Shown here: positions 48,070 to 60,400 of the stretch, piece after piece
How positions within the stretch are numbered: the first letter of the stretch is position 1
Layout: every line of letters begins with the position of its first letter
Position numbers and translations under genes: made by a program
The notes under the pieces: generated by a model
The model's database searches: none
Told to the model about the DNA's origin: nothing
What the model saw: the letters and a program-made list of their open reading frames with translations, nothing else
DNA from: Dryomyza anilis
Taxonomy: Eukaryota; Arthropoda; Insecta; Diptera; Dryomyzidae
Length of the DNA: 64,000 nt
Assembly: GCA_951804985.1 (NCBI GenBank)
Contig: OX638134.1
Span: 79,091,679-79,155,678, forward strand
Reading direction: 5' to 3'

Positions 48070-48409
48070 AATGGTTTTTCAAATGGGACGCTACAAAAGT
48101 AGAGCGACAGGGACAGCAAACGACGTCATATTTCTTGCCGCTCTTTTGACATTTTTCTTCAGTAAGGTTTGCCATTTTATGATGAAAAGTTATACGAATT
48201 CGAATTTCGGTAGTAAATTTTAATAATTTCGACTCGTTGTTGGCTCGTATATCTTTCCATCATGAAATGGCAAAACTTACTGAAGAGAAATGTCAAAAGA
48301 GCGGCAAGAAATATGACGTCGTTTGTTGTCCCTGTCGCTCTACTTTTGTAGCGTCCCTGTTGAAAAACCCCTTAAAAAACGTTTGTAGCGCTCTTATTGA
48401 AAAACCCTT
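48070..48409 (+). mobile_element. Palindromic fold-back MITE, copy 2
   Basis: A 340-bp element with ends AATGGTTTTTCAA and TTGAAAAACCCTT between TA dinucleotides (48068-48069, 48410-48411). The outer segment with GTAGCGCTCTTATTG is on the right, so the orientation is opposite to 27090-27431. It abuts the dispersed element that starts at 48419. Confidence 0.87.
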
Positions 48410-48799
48410 TATATTAGAATACTAGGTGAACCCGTGCACGACCCGCGCAAAGAGTTTGTGAATGCTAGGATATGGAGCAATTTTATTAATATAAAAAAAC
48501 ATTTTTATTATTTATATCAGAGACACGTGCTTCGCTGTGTACGTTTTTTTATTGGTTTTATTAATGTAGTAACCAAAACAAAACAAATTCACCGCCAAAA
48601 CAACTTTTCTGAAAGACAATTCTCTCTCAGACTGTGCCTTCTCGTATAATTATTCCCCGTAGAATATTTCGCCGTAGAAGTTGAAATCTTCCACATAAAT
48701 TGTTCCCCATAGAACGCTTTCCCGTGCAATTTTTCCTGGCAGAATTCTTCCGGGTAGAATTAATTCCCGTAGAAATTTTCCCCGTAGAGTTTTTCCCAG

Positions 48800-49133
48800 T
48801 TTTAGTGTGGTAGGTTTTAGTGTGGTGAATTTCAGTGGTGAATTTAAGTGTGGTGAGTTTTATTGTGGTGAGTTTTAGTGTGGTGAGTTTTAGTGTGGTG
48901 AATTTTAGTGGTGAATTTTATTGTGGTGAGTTTAAGTGTGGTGAATATTAGTGGTCAATTTTATTGTGGTGAGTTTTAGGGTATTGAGTTTTAGTGTGGT
49001 GAATTTTAGTGTGGTGAATTTTAGTGTTGTGAATTTTAGTGTGGTGAGTTTTAGTGTTGTGAGTTTTAGTGTGGTGAGTTTTAGTGTGGTGAATTTTAGT
49101 ATAGTGGATTTTGATGTTGTGAGTTTCATTTAA
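48800..49133 (+). repeat. 15-bp minisatellite GTGTGGTGAGTTTTA
   Basis: About 22 units of GTGTGGTGAGTTTTA, with some shortened to GTGGTGAATTTTA. The open frames on both strands across it are artefacts of a unit length divisible by three. Confidence 0.92.
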
Positions 49134-49520
49134 CAAAAAAAATTATTCGGAAAAACAAAAAAATTAGTTTAAAACATGTTTTGGACGGCAAATACAATGC
49201 AATGATCGAAATCATCATTTTCAAAAAAAAAAATCGCCAAAAACAATGTTGAAAAGAAAAATTTGTTTTTACTTTTGTTTTTCCTTTAGTTGGCTTTTAG
49301 TTTTATATTATTCCTTTTTTTGTATTTTTGCTTTTGTTTGTTTTTGTGCTTTTGTATTTTAGCTTTTAAATATTTTTGTATTTGAGTTTTTTGTTTCATG
49401 TTTGTAGCTGCTGCAAGTACCAAGTTATATCATTTTTAAAGTTTAGGCTGTATGGGAGGTACCATATATATAGCATATATATATAGCCTATCATTCCTTC
49501 CACACCCTACCATATCTGTG

Positions 49521-49710
49521 TAGCCGGCCTACGCAGTCCAGAGGTAGCGCGCTGGACTTGCATTCTGAAGGTCTCGGGTTCGAATCCCGGCTTGGGCATG
49601 GGCGCTCGTGGTGATATTAACCACAAAATTGTAGAGAATAGATTTCACAGTACAATGGATATAGTCTGTCTGAGTGCTGTTGATCTTAGTAGATATTCCA
49701 AAAAAAAATA
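49521..49710 (+). mobile_element. tRNA-derived SINE, family B, with 12-bp TSD
   Basis: The tRNA-like head GCCTACGCAGTCCAGAGG, with box B GGTTCGAATCCCGG at 49577-49590, is followed by an unrelated body and a short poly(A) tail. The acceptor-stem halves can still pair mostly, and a TGC triplet lies at the anticodon position (Ala-like), but the D and anticodon stems are mispaired, so it is not a working tRNA gene. A perfect 12-bp direct repeat, ACCATATCTGTG, flanks it (49509-49520, 49711-49722), showing retroposition into the dispersed element at 48419-49808. Confidence 0.9.
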
Positions 49711-49808
49711 ACCATATCTGTGGTAAAAATTTCAAGCAAATCGGATCAGTAGTTTCGATGGATAAGCGGAACAAACAAACCAACAAAGAGATTTATTATA
49801 TTAATAGA

Positions 49809-50670
49809 ATTTATTTTTTTACTTTTAACTTATCGTTTACTGAAAAAATATTTACTCGTTTATATCATAGGGTAATTTGAAGAAATTATACTAAAAATAA
49901 TTAAATTTTGTGCCTTGATTTTTTTTTTTTAATTTCAAAAATTGTTCGAAAGCGATATTAAAATCTTATTCATAATTATATGAGTTTAAAAGAAAATTAA
50001 ATCGATAAACTAAATATTGAAATTTCTTATTTAGTGAGGTATAATTTCAAAATATTAAATTATTTCATGCTATTTAAGATTAAGTTTTTATTATTCTATT
50101 GTTACACTTTATGTTGGTTTTATTTTCATATTATATTTATTATCGCTTTATTAATATTTTGTGCTCTTCTTTATTTCGGTTTCACTTCAAAACATTTGTG
50201 AATTTTATGCTGTCTCAACACTTTATTTTAGTTGTGCTTTTAGATGCCCTTTTTTCTTTTGTATTCATTTCGATCCTTTGTGCCACTTTTTACGTATTTT
50301 TAATGTTTTCTTTTTTTATAAATTTTTGTCTTTTTTAAATTTTGTTTATTTGTTAAAATACCCGAAAATGTTTGAATTGTTTGCGTTTCCTTTGTCTACA
50401 TTTGACCCTAAAAATATGATGCAATAATATGCTTCAAATCAGTGACTTGGTTGGTTTATATGCCTCAATGATTTGGCAAGTATTTTTTTAAGACTGATGA
50501 GGGTCGTTCTTTTTTTTGATAAAACAAATAAGTTTTAAAGAAAAATAATTTTAAAGAGTTTACAAAAAATATGCAAATTTAATGCACATTTTTATAATTA
50601 TTGTCACTAGTTTCAATATAGTTTATATCTTTTTAGAGAGTAGTTTATAATTTTTTTCAATTTAATTTAC
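49809..50670. other. GPCR intron, AT-rich
   Basis: AT-rich sequence with T-rich stretches. Open frames here are short and hydrophobic only because TTT and ATT dominate. No exon supported. Confidence 0.5.
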
Positions 50671-50781
50671 CTGTTTCAACGGCAACGTAAAATCTGTCTT
50701 CTTGGTCCACATCGCACGATTGGATTTAATCGAATCTCGATCGTTGACGTTGTTCAGCTGACGTATGGAGCGCACTCTTAC
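50671..50781 (-). CDS. Neuropeptide GPCR, penultimate coding exon
   Basis: This 111-bp exon (37 codons, phase 0 on both sides) lies between acceptor TTTATTAG|GTAAGAG and donor AAACAG|GTAAAT on the minus strand. It reads VRVRSIRQLNNVNDRD... and ends TDFTLPLKQ, with a basic, Ser/Asn-rich composition suiting a cytoplasmic tail. GC content stands well above the surrounding intron. It links the exon at 61252-61441 (intron 10.47 kb) to the terminal exon at 33919-34065 (intron 16.6 kb). Because the exon length is a multiple of three and both introns are phase 0, skipping it would keep the frame. A shorter receptor-tail isoform is therefore possible. Confidence 0.78.
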
Positions 50782-51079
50782 CTAATAAAAAATAAATAAA
50801 AATATATAAAAAAAAGACACATAAGCAGCTTAATACATCAAAGTATTAAGGATATTTTGATATAGCTTAAATGCTCCACACTCAAGCGCAATCACTGAAT
50901 TTCCTTTCGTTTATACTGTCAAAGTTTCGAGTGGTATTAGGTCAATTCGTAGATGAAATACTTGACACGTTGTCAATTAGTATTTTGCGACTTATTTTTG
51001 GAGTACAACATGGCGAGAAAAACATGTGATAAGCACACACAATTTAATACATATTACACTGTGCAACAGATTTCACAGT
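50782..51079. other. GPCR intron, low-copy edge
   Basis: Intron sequence next to the penultimate exon. Nothing recognisable. Confidence 0.5.
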
Positions 51080-52880
51080 TTTAGAAATTCACCACACTAA
51101 ATCTTACTACATTTTAACTAATTATATATTAAACTCAGTGCAATAAAATGTATCACTGTAAATTTGTATGCACTAAATTTAATTATAGTAACACTAGCCA
51201 CACTTAAATTCACCTCACTAAATCACACCATAATGAAACCTACTACATAACAAATCACCAAAATAGACATATCCACAAAAAAACACATTTAAAGTCAAAA
51301 CATTATACCTGACCATACTTAAAATATCCCTTTTAAAATTCATTACACTTAAACTCACCACAACAATTAAATAACCACAATACTTAATTTCATCACACTA
51401 GAATTTACTACACTGAAATTTTTCCACAGTAAAATTCACTCAAATAAAACTCAATACAAAAAAAATGTGATCACTAAAATTTAAAAATTAATTAATTTAA
51501 AAACGAATATCCACTATAAAATACGCATCAGTTCAACCTACTACAAAAATGACATACAACAACTGACCACATTAAAACTCACCGACCTAATGTTCACCAT
51601 ACTGAAGCTAACTATACGAGCAGTAAAATTAAAAAATTAATTATTTGAATATGTCTCTTCAGAATAAAGCTCGCCAAATAAAACTCAAAAATCAAAAAAC
51701 TCACCACACAAAAGCACACTGTACGACACGTAGAATTAAACGTACAAAACTCATCATAAACATACAACTTTAAAACTTACCAAACTCAAAGTGAACGCAC
51801 TAAAATGCTATATTCCAAACACATTCAAACTAAACTCACTAAAATTCGACATATAAAAATTCAGCACACTAAAACTCAACATAATAAATTCTTCACACGT
51901 CAATTACAAAACCTACCTCATTAATATTGACCAAATAAAACTCACCACAATATATCACATTGATATTTTAAACTTTAAAACTCTTAATATATTTAGTCAC
52001 CACATCAGGAGTTAATTCTCCATAGAATACCTATACACACCATACTATATATAACTTACCACAATATATCCTAATTCACCACTCCTTATATTAATTCACC
52101 ACATAAAAAAATTCTCCATACATAAACTCACCACAATAAAACTCACCACACTCAGATTCAATACACTAAAATCAAACATTAAAATTCACCACACTAAAAC
52201 TCAACACTATAAAACCCTCAACTCTAAAAACTCACCACACTATGAACTAAAGAGTTTTTCAACAGGGGCGCTACAAAAGTAGAGCGACAGGGACAGCAAA
52301 CGACGCCAAATTTCTTGCCGCTCTTTTGTCATTTCTCTTCAGTAAGGTTTGCAATTTCATGATGGAAAGATATACGAATTCGAATTAATTTCGACTCGTT
52401 GTTGGCTCGTATATCTTTTTATCATGAAATGGCAAACCTTACTGAAGAGAAATGTCAAAAGAGCGGCAAGAAATATGGCGTCATTTGCTGTCCCCGTCGC
52501 TCTACTTTTGTAGCGTCCCTGTTGAAAAATCCTCGAAAAAAACTTTTGTAGCGCTCTTATTGAAAAACCCTTTATAATAACTTATCAAACTGTATATTAA
52601 ATCTTTATCAATTCACAACACTATAATTCATCACACTTGAAACTCACCACACTAACCATTCACCACAAAGAAACTCACCACACTAACAATTCACCACTCA
52701 TTACCGCATTATAACTGAGAAAATAAATATAATTATAATTTGTTTTAATAATTATAAAACTCACCACACTGAAACTCAACACAATAAAAATCACTGCTAT
52801 GAAACTAGCCACTATGAAACTCACCACAATGAAACTCACCACAATGAAACTCAACACATTAAAACTCACCATACTAATTC
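51080..52880. repeat. Degenerate CTCACCACACTAAAA array
   Basis: The 15-bp unit (the complement of GTGTGGTGAGTTTTA is TAAAACTCACCACAC) is scattered with heavy decay from 51080 to 52248 and again from 52590 to 52880, where it is cleaner. A fold-back MITE (52250-52572) splits the tract. It is older than the arrays at 48800 and 34530, judging by divergence. Confidence 0.75.
52250..52572 (+). mobile_element. Palindromic fold-back MITE, copy 3
   Basis: A 323-bp element, ends AAGAGTTTTTCAA and TTGAAAAACCCTT between TA dinucleotides (52248-52249, 52573-52574). Same orientation as copy 2, with a shorter central loop (AATTCGAATTAATTTCGACT). Confidence 0.87.
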
Positions 52881-52892
52881 AATTCTCTGTAT

Positions 52893-53061
52893 TAGAGATG
52901 GGTACGTGAGTGAGTTTTGACTCACACTCACTCACGCTCACGAAAGAATTTTTCTAATCATGCACACTCACTCACAATCACGTGAGTAAAATTAAGATTC
53001 AATCACAATCACGCGTGAATTACGTGAATCACGCTGAATCACGCTCACATGCCCATCTCTA
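52893..53061. mobile_element. hAT-like MITE, TAGAGATGGG ends, 8-bp TSD
   Basis: A 169-bp element with perfect 10-bp inverted ends TAGAGATGGG/CCCATCTCTA, flanked by a perfect 8-bp direct repeat CTCTGTAT (52885-52892, 53062-53069). An 8-bp TSD with a TAGNG start matches hAT superfamily ends. The interior is almost wholly GTGAGTGA/TCACTCAC and CACGTGA motifs, able to fold back. Confidence 0.88.
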
Positions 53062-53069
53062 CTCTGTAT

Positions 53070-54429
53070 TATAACTCAATATATATATAATATATATTTT
53101 TTAATAACTATATAAATAATAATAAAATATATATTATATATAAAATATACAAAAATAACTAAATATTGCAAAATTCGACCCTTTTTCAACAGGAGGTATT
53201 TTTTCACTTAATTATTCTCTATGTAATACACATACTGCGACTTCTCGCTTATTCGTCTTCACTTCTAATTCAGTAAAAGACTTTGGGAGATGTAAAAGTT
53301 TGAGCTGTTCTAATGCGTCTTAACTAATTGCGTGTAACTAAAATCCATCGCTTCAGGCTGATAACTTCTTCAGCAGTTGGAAAACATGGTATAAGTTTGA
53401 CACAAGTGTGCGAGAATAAATTTTGGTGAAATATATTTAGGGCTTAGATACACAGTAGCATATTAAATAGCATTGTTTAAAAATAGATATTACTTTGTTT
53501 TCATTATAATAGAAAGTTATATTTGCAAGGTATTAATTGTGAAACGTTTGAGATTGGTATTTACTAATAATTTTATAATAAATACAAAATAATATTTGAT
53601 GTGGCAAACCGAAATTATCTTTTATGGTGCACATATCAAAACCAATTGGCAATCTATGCAATGTCTTTACAAATTACTCAATAAATTCAACCAACTTTGG
53701 GTTGACAAGCATGCTTAGAATTTGGACAATTGTCAAGAGTTATGAATGGCATCTGTTTGTTTGTTTGTTTGTTTGACTGACTGACTGACAGTCAACACCT
53801 GCAACAGCAACACTTCAATCGACAATCGGCCACCAGGTCGTAATTGGAAAACCAGTCAAGCACAATTAACTCAAACCTGTCTGTTGGCTCTTAGCTCGAC
53901 ATATAGACATATACAATATTGTAATCTTTAATGCAAATATTGATTGGATATTTGCCAAAAATGTGGATGGGAGAAGTCTTATCATCAAGTTAGCACAAAC
54001 ACAATTATTGCGAAAACATACAATAGCTACTATCTGCATGATAGGCAATGTAGTGAGACTGATAACATTTATTAAAATATTAAATATATATTCCATGTAT
54101 TAAATATATGTTCAATGCATTAAATATATACCTACTAAAATATATATCAAAGATATAAATCAAAAACAAGAATGTCAACGATGACAATTAAATTATGTCT
54201 ATTAACAGCTGAGGTGTAAAATTGAAATATGTTCGAAAAGAATTAGCTAAAATGTTATTTTATGTGGCAAGCAAAATTATATTTTCAATTGTCTCAATTC
54301 AATGAAGTAATCACACAATTATTTTAGTTTTACTAAAGTAGAATACATTGTTTGCTCAAAGATTTAAATGTCAAAATATGGTTTTGTGGTAATGCGGTAC
54401 GTATGAGTGACATGCATTAATCTAAAATC
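53070..54429. other. GPCR intron, mostly low-copy
   Basis: 53070-53155 is TA-rich. The remainder is low-copy, with a small (GTTT)n then (GACT)n microsatellite at 53756-53790. No exon supported. Confidence 0.5.
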
Positions 54430-57400
54430 TAAAATCAATTTTACACTAAAATTTAATTTTCCTTCAATAAAAATTCCAATTTTCATTATAAGTTAAATTT
54501 TCACTAAAAATTCAATTTTTCACTAAAAATTCAATTTTTCACTAAAAATTCAATTTTTCACTAAAAATTCAATTTTTCACTAAAAATTCAATTTTTCACT
54601 AAAAATTCAATTTTTCACTAAAAATTCAAATTTTCACTAAAATTTCATTTTTTCTCTATAAATTCAATTTTTCACTAAAAATTCAATTTTTCACTAAAAA
54701 TTCAATTTTTCACTAAAAATTCAATTTTTCACTAAAAATTCAATTTTTCACTAAAAATTCAATTTTTCACTAAAAATTCAATTTTTCACAAAAATTTCAC
54801 TAAAAATTCAAATTTTCACTAAAAATTCAATTTTTCACTAAAAATTCAATTTTTCACTAAAAATTTAAATTTTCACTAAATATTCAATTTTTCACTAAAA
54901 ATTCAAATTTTCACTAAAAATTCAATTTTTCACTAAAAATTCAATTTTTCACTAAAAATTCAATTTTTCACTAAAAATTCAATTTTTCACTAAAAATTCA
55001 ATTTTTCACTAAAAATTCAATTTTTCACTAAAAATTCAATTTTTCACTAAAAATTCAATTTTTCACTAAAAATTCAATTTTTCACTAAAAATTCAATTTT
55101 TCACTAAAAATTCAATTTTTCACTAAAAATTCAATTTTTCACTAAAAATTCAATTTTTCAATAAAAATTAAATTTTTCACTTAAAATTCAAATTTTCACT
55201 AAAAATTCAATTTTTCACTCAAAATTCAATTTTTCACTCAAAAATCAATTTTTCACTAAAAATTCTATTTTTCACTAAAAATTCAATTTTTAACTAAAAA
55301 TTCAATTTTTAACTAAAAATTCAATTTTTAACTAAAAATTCAATTTTTCACTAAAAATTCAATTTTTCACTAAAAATTCAATTTTTCACTAAAAAATCAA
55401 TTTTTCACTAAAAATTCAATTTTTCACTTAAAATTCAATTTTTCACTAAAAATTCAATTTTCCACTTAAAATTCAATTTACACTAAAAATTCTATTTTTC
55501 ACTAAAAATTAAAATTTTCACTAAAAATTCATTTTTTCACTAAAAATTCAATTTTTCTCTAAAAATTCAATTTTTCACTAAAAATTCAATTTTTCACTAA
55601 AAATTCAATTTTTCACTAAAAATTCAATTTTTCACTAAAAATTCAATTTTTCACTAAAAATTCAATTTTTCACTAAAAATTCAATTTTTCACTAAAAATT
55701 CAATTTTTCACTAAAAATTCAATTTTTCACTAAAAATTCAATTTTTCACTAAAAATTCAATTTTTCACTAAAAATTCAATTTTTCACTAAAAATTCAACT
55801 TTTCACTAAAAATTCAATTTTTCACTAAAAATTCAATTTTTCACTAAAAATTCAATTTTTCACTAAAAATTCAATTTTTCACTAAAAATTCAATTTTTCA
55901 CTAAAAATTCAATTTTTCACTAAAAATTCAATTTTTCACTAAAAATTCAATTTTTCACTAAAAATTCAATTTTTCACTAAAAAATCAATTTTTCACTAAA
56001 AATTCAATTTTTAACTAAAAATTCAATTTTTCACTAAAAATTCAATTTTTCACTAAAAATTCAATTTTTCACTAAAAAATCAATTTTTCACTAAAAATTC
56101 AATTTTTCACTAAAAATTCAATTTTTCACTAAAAATTCAATTTTCCACTTAAAATTCAATTTACACTAAAAATTCTATTTTTCACTAAAAATTAAAATTT
56201 TCACTAAAAATTCATTTTTTCACTAAAAATTCAATTTTTCTCTAAAAATTCAATTTTTCACTAAAAATTCAATTTTTCACTAAAAATTCAATTTTTCACT
56301 AAAAATTCAATTTTTCACTAAAAATTCAATTTTTCACTAAAAATTCAATTTTTCACTAAAAATTCAATTTTTCACTAAAAATTCAATTTTTCACTAAAAA
56401 TTCAATTTTTCACTAAAAATTCAATTTTTCACTAAAAATTCAATTTTTCACTAAAAATTCAATTTTTCACTAAAAATTCAATTTTTCACTAAAAATTCAA
56501 CTTTTCACTAAAAATTCAATTTTTCACTAAAAATTCAATTTTTCACTAAAAATTCAATTTTTCACTAAAAATTCAATTTTTCACTAAAAATTCAATTTTT
56601 CACTAAAAATTCAATTTTTCACTAAAAATTCAATTTTTCACTAAAAATTCAATTTTTCACTAAAAATTCAATTTTTCACTAAAAATTCAATTTTTCACTA
56701 AAAATTCAATTGTTCATTAAAAAATTAAATTTTTCACTAAAAATTCAATTTTTCACTAAAAATTCAATTGTTCACTAAAAATTCAATTTTTCACTAAAAA
56801 TTCAAATTTTCACTAAAAATTCAATTTTTCAATAAAAATTAAATTTTTCACTTAAAATTCAAATTTTCACTAAAAATTCAATTTTTCACTCAAAATTCAA
56901 TTTTTCACTCAAAAATCAATTTTTCACTAAAAATTCTATTTTTCACTAAAAATTCAATTTTTAACTAAAAATTCAATTTTTAACTAAAAATTCAATTTTT
57001 AACTAAAAATTCAATTTTTCACTAAAAATTCAATTTTTCACTAAAAAATCAATTTTTCACTAAAAAATCAATTTTTCACTAAAAATTCAATTTTTCACTA
57101 AAAATTCAATTTTTCACTAAAAATTCAATTTTTCACTAAAAATTCAATTTTTCACTAAAAATTCAATTTTCCACTTAAAATTCAATTTACACTAAAAATT
57201 CTATTTTTCACTAAAAATTAAAATTTTCACTAAAAATTCATTTTTTCACTAAAAATTCAATTTTTCTCTAAAAATTCAATTTTTCACTAAAAATTCAATT
57301 TTTCACTAAAAATTCAACTTTTCACTAAAAATTCAATTTTTCACTAAAAATTCAATTTTTCACTAAAAATTCAATTTTTCACTAAAAATTCAATTTTTCA

Positions 57401-60400
57401 CTAAAAATTCAATTTTTCACTAAAAATTCAATTTTTCACTAAAAAATCAATTTTTCACTAAAAATTCAATTTTTAACTAAAAATTCAATTTTTCACTAAA
57501 AATTCAATTTTTCACTAAAAATTCAATTTTTCACTAAAAATTCAATTTTTCACTAAAAATTCAATTTTTCACTAAAAATTCAACTTTTCACTAAAAATTC
57601 AATTTTTCACTAAAAATTCAATTTTTCACTAAAAATTCAATTTTTCACTAAAAATTCAATTTTTCACTAAAAATTCAATTTTTCACTAAAAATTCAATTT
57701 TTCACTAAAAAATCAATTTTTCACTAAAAATTCAATTTTTAACTAAAAATTCAATTTTTCACTAAAAATTCAATTTTTCACTAAAAATTCAATTTTTCAC
57801 TAAAAAATCAATTTTTCACTAAAAATTCAATTTTTCACTAAAAATTCAATTTTTCACTAAAAATTCAATTTTCCACTTAAAATTCAATTTACACTAAAAA
57901 TTCTATTTTTCACTAAAAATTAAAATTTTCACTAAAAATTCATTTTTTCACTAAAAATTCAATTTTTCTCTAAAAATTCAATTTTTCACTAAAAATTCAA
58001 TTTTTCACTAAAAATTCAATTTTTCACTAAAAATTCAATTTTTCACTAAAAATTCAATTTTTCACTAAAAATTCAATTTTTCACTAAAAATTCAATTTTT
58101 CACTAAAAATTCAATTTTTCACTAAAAATTCAATTTTTCACTCAAAATTCAATTTTTCACTCAAAAATCAATTTTTCACTAAAAATTCTATTTTTCACTA
58201 AAAATTCTATTTTTAACTAAAAATTCAATTTTTAACTAAAAATTCAATTTTTAACTAAAAATTCAATTTTTCACTAAAAATTCAATTTTTCACTAAAAAT
58301 TCAATTTTTCACTAAAAAATCAATTTTTCACTAAAAAATCAATTTTTCACTAAAAATTCAATTTTTCACTAAAAATTCAATTTTTCACTAAAAATTCAAT
58401 TTTTCACTAAAAATTCAATTTTCCACTTAAAATTCAATTTACACTAAAAATTCTATTTTTCACTAAAAATTAAAATTTTCACTAAAAATTCATTTTTTCA
58501 CTAAAAATTCAATTTTTCTCTAAAAATTCAATTTTTCACTAAAAATTCAATTTTTCACTAAAAATTCAACTTTTCACTAAAAATTCAATTTTTCACTAAA
58601 AATTCAATTTTTCACTAAAAATTCAATTTTTCACTAAAAATTCAATTTTTCACTAAAAAATCAATTTTTCACTAAAAATTCAATTTTTAACTAAAAATTC
58701 AATTTTTCACTAAAAATTCAATTTTTCACTAAAAATTCAATTTTTCACTAAAAAATCAATTTTTCACTAAAAATTCAATTTTTCACTAAAAATTCAATTT
58801 TTCACTAAAAATTCAATTTTCCACTTAAAATTCAATTTACACTAAAAATTCTATTTTTCACTAAAAATTAAAATTTTCACTAAAAATTCATTTTTTCACT
58901 AAAAATTCAATTTTTCTCTAAAAATTCAATTTTTCACTAAAAATTCAATTTTTCACTAAAAATTCAATTTTTCACTAAAAATTCAATTTTTCACTAAAAA
59001 TTCAATTTTTCACTAAAAATTCAATTTTTCACTAAAAATTCAATTTTTCACTAAAAATTCAATTTTTCACTAAAAATTCAATTTTTCACTAAAAATTCAA
59101 TTTTTCACTAAAAATTCAATTTTTCACTAAAAATTCAATTTTTCACTAAAAATTCAACTTTTCACTAAAAATTCAATTTTTCACTAAAAATTCAATTTTT
59201 CACTAAAAATTCAATTTTTCACTAAAAATTCAATTTTTCACTAAAAATTCAATTTTTCACTAAAAATTCAATTTTTCACTAAAAATTCAATTTTTCACTA
59301 AAAATTCAATTTTTCACTAAAAATTCAATTTTTCACTAAAAATTCAATTGTTCATTAAAAAATTAAATTTTTCACTAAAAATTCAATTTTTCACTAAAAA
59401 TTCAATTGTTCACTAAAAATTCAATTTTTCACTAAAAATTCAAATTTTCACTAAAAATTCAATTTTTCACTAAAAAATTCAATTTTCCACTTAAAATTCA
59501 ATTTACACTAAAAATTCTATTTTTCACTAAAAATTCAATTTTTCACTAAAAATTCAATTTTTCACTAAAAATTCAATTTTTCACTAAAAATTCAATTTTT
59601 CATCTAAATTCAATTTTTCACTAAAAATTCAATTTTTCACTAAATTTTCAATTGTTCAGTAAAAAATTAAATTTTTCACTTAAAATTCAAATTTTCACTA
59701 AAAATTCAAATTTTCACTTAAAAATCAATTTTTCACTAAAAATTCAATTTTTCAATCTAAATTCAATTGTTCACTAAAAAATTAAATTTTCCACTTAAAA
59801 TTCAATTTACACTAAAAATTCTATTTTTCACTAAAAATTCAATTTTTCAATAAAAATTCAATTTTTCACTAAAAATTCAATTTTTCACTAAAAAATTCAA
59901 TTTTTCTCTAAAAATTCAATTTTTTACTAAAAAATTCAATTTTTCACTAAAAATTCAAATTTTCACTAAAAATTCAATTTTTCACTAAAAAATTCAATTT
60001 TCCACTTAAAATTCAATTTACACTAAAAATTCTATTTTTCACTAAAAATTCAATTTTTCACTAAAAATTCAATTTTTCATCTAAATTCAATTTTTCACTA
60101 AAAATTCAATTTTTCACTAAATTTTCAATTGTTCACTAAAAAATTAAATTTTTCACTTAAAATTCAAATTTTCACTAAAAATTCAATTTTTCACTAAAAA
60201 TTCAATTTTTCACTAAAAATTCAATTTTTCACTAAAAATTCAATTTTTCACTAAAAATTCAATTTTTCACTAAAAAATTTAATTTTTCACTAAAAATTCA
60301 ATTGTTCACTAAAAAATTCAATTTTTCACTAATAATTCAATTTTTCACTAAAAATTCAATTTTTCACTAAAAATTCAATTTTTCACTAAAAATTCAATTT

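Larger units (their letters stand above)
48419..49808 (+). mobile_element. TACTAGGTGAACCCG-type dispersed element, copy 3 (longest)
   Basis: Order of parts: TACTAGGTGAACCCGTGCAC, an AAACAACTTTTCTGAAAGAC block, a run of CCCCGTAGAA(A/T)TTTT-like units (48650-48795), a 15-bp array (48800-49133), a T-rich TTTTGTTTTTGC tract (about 49260-49400), ATGGGAGGTACCATATATA, and a 3' part with TTTCAAGCAAATCGGATC and AACAAACAAACCAACAAAG. A SINE (49521-49710) has inserted in it. No protein is encoded. The class is uncertain. Confidence 0.7.

Noticed and set aside
49529..49786. Minus-strand open frame containing AGIRTRDL
   Set aside because: This is the familiar false translation of a tRNA-like box B region, here belonging to a SINE.
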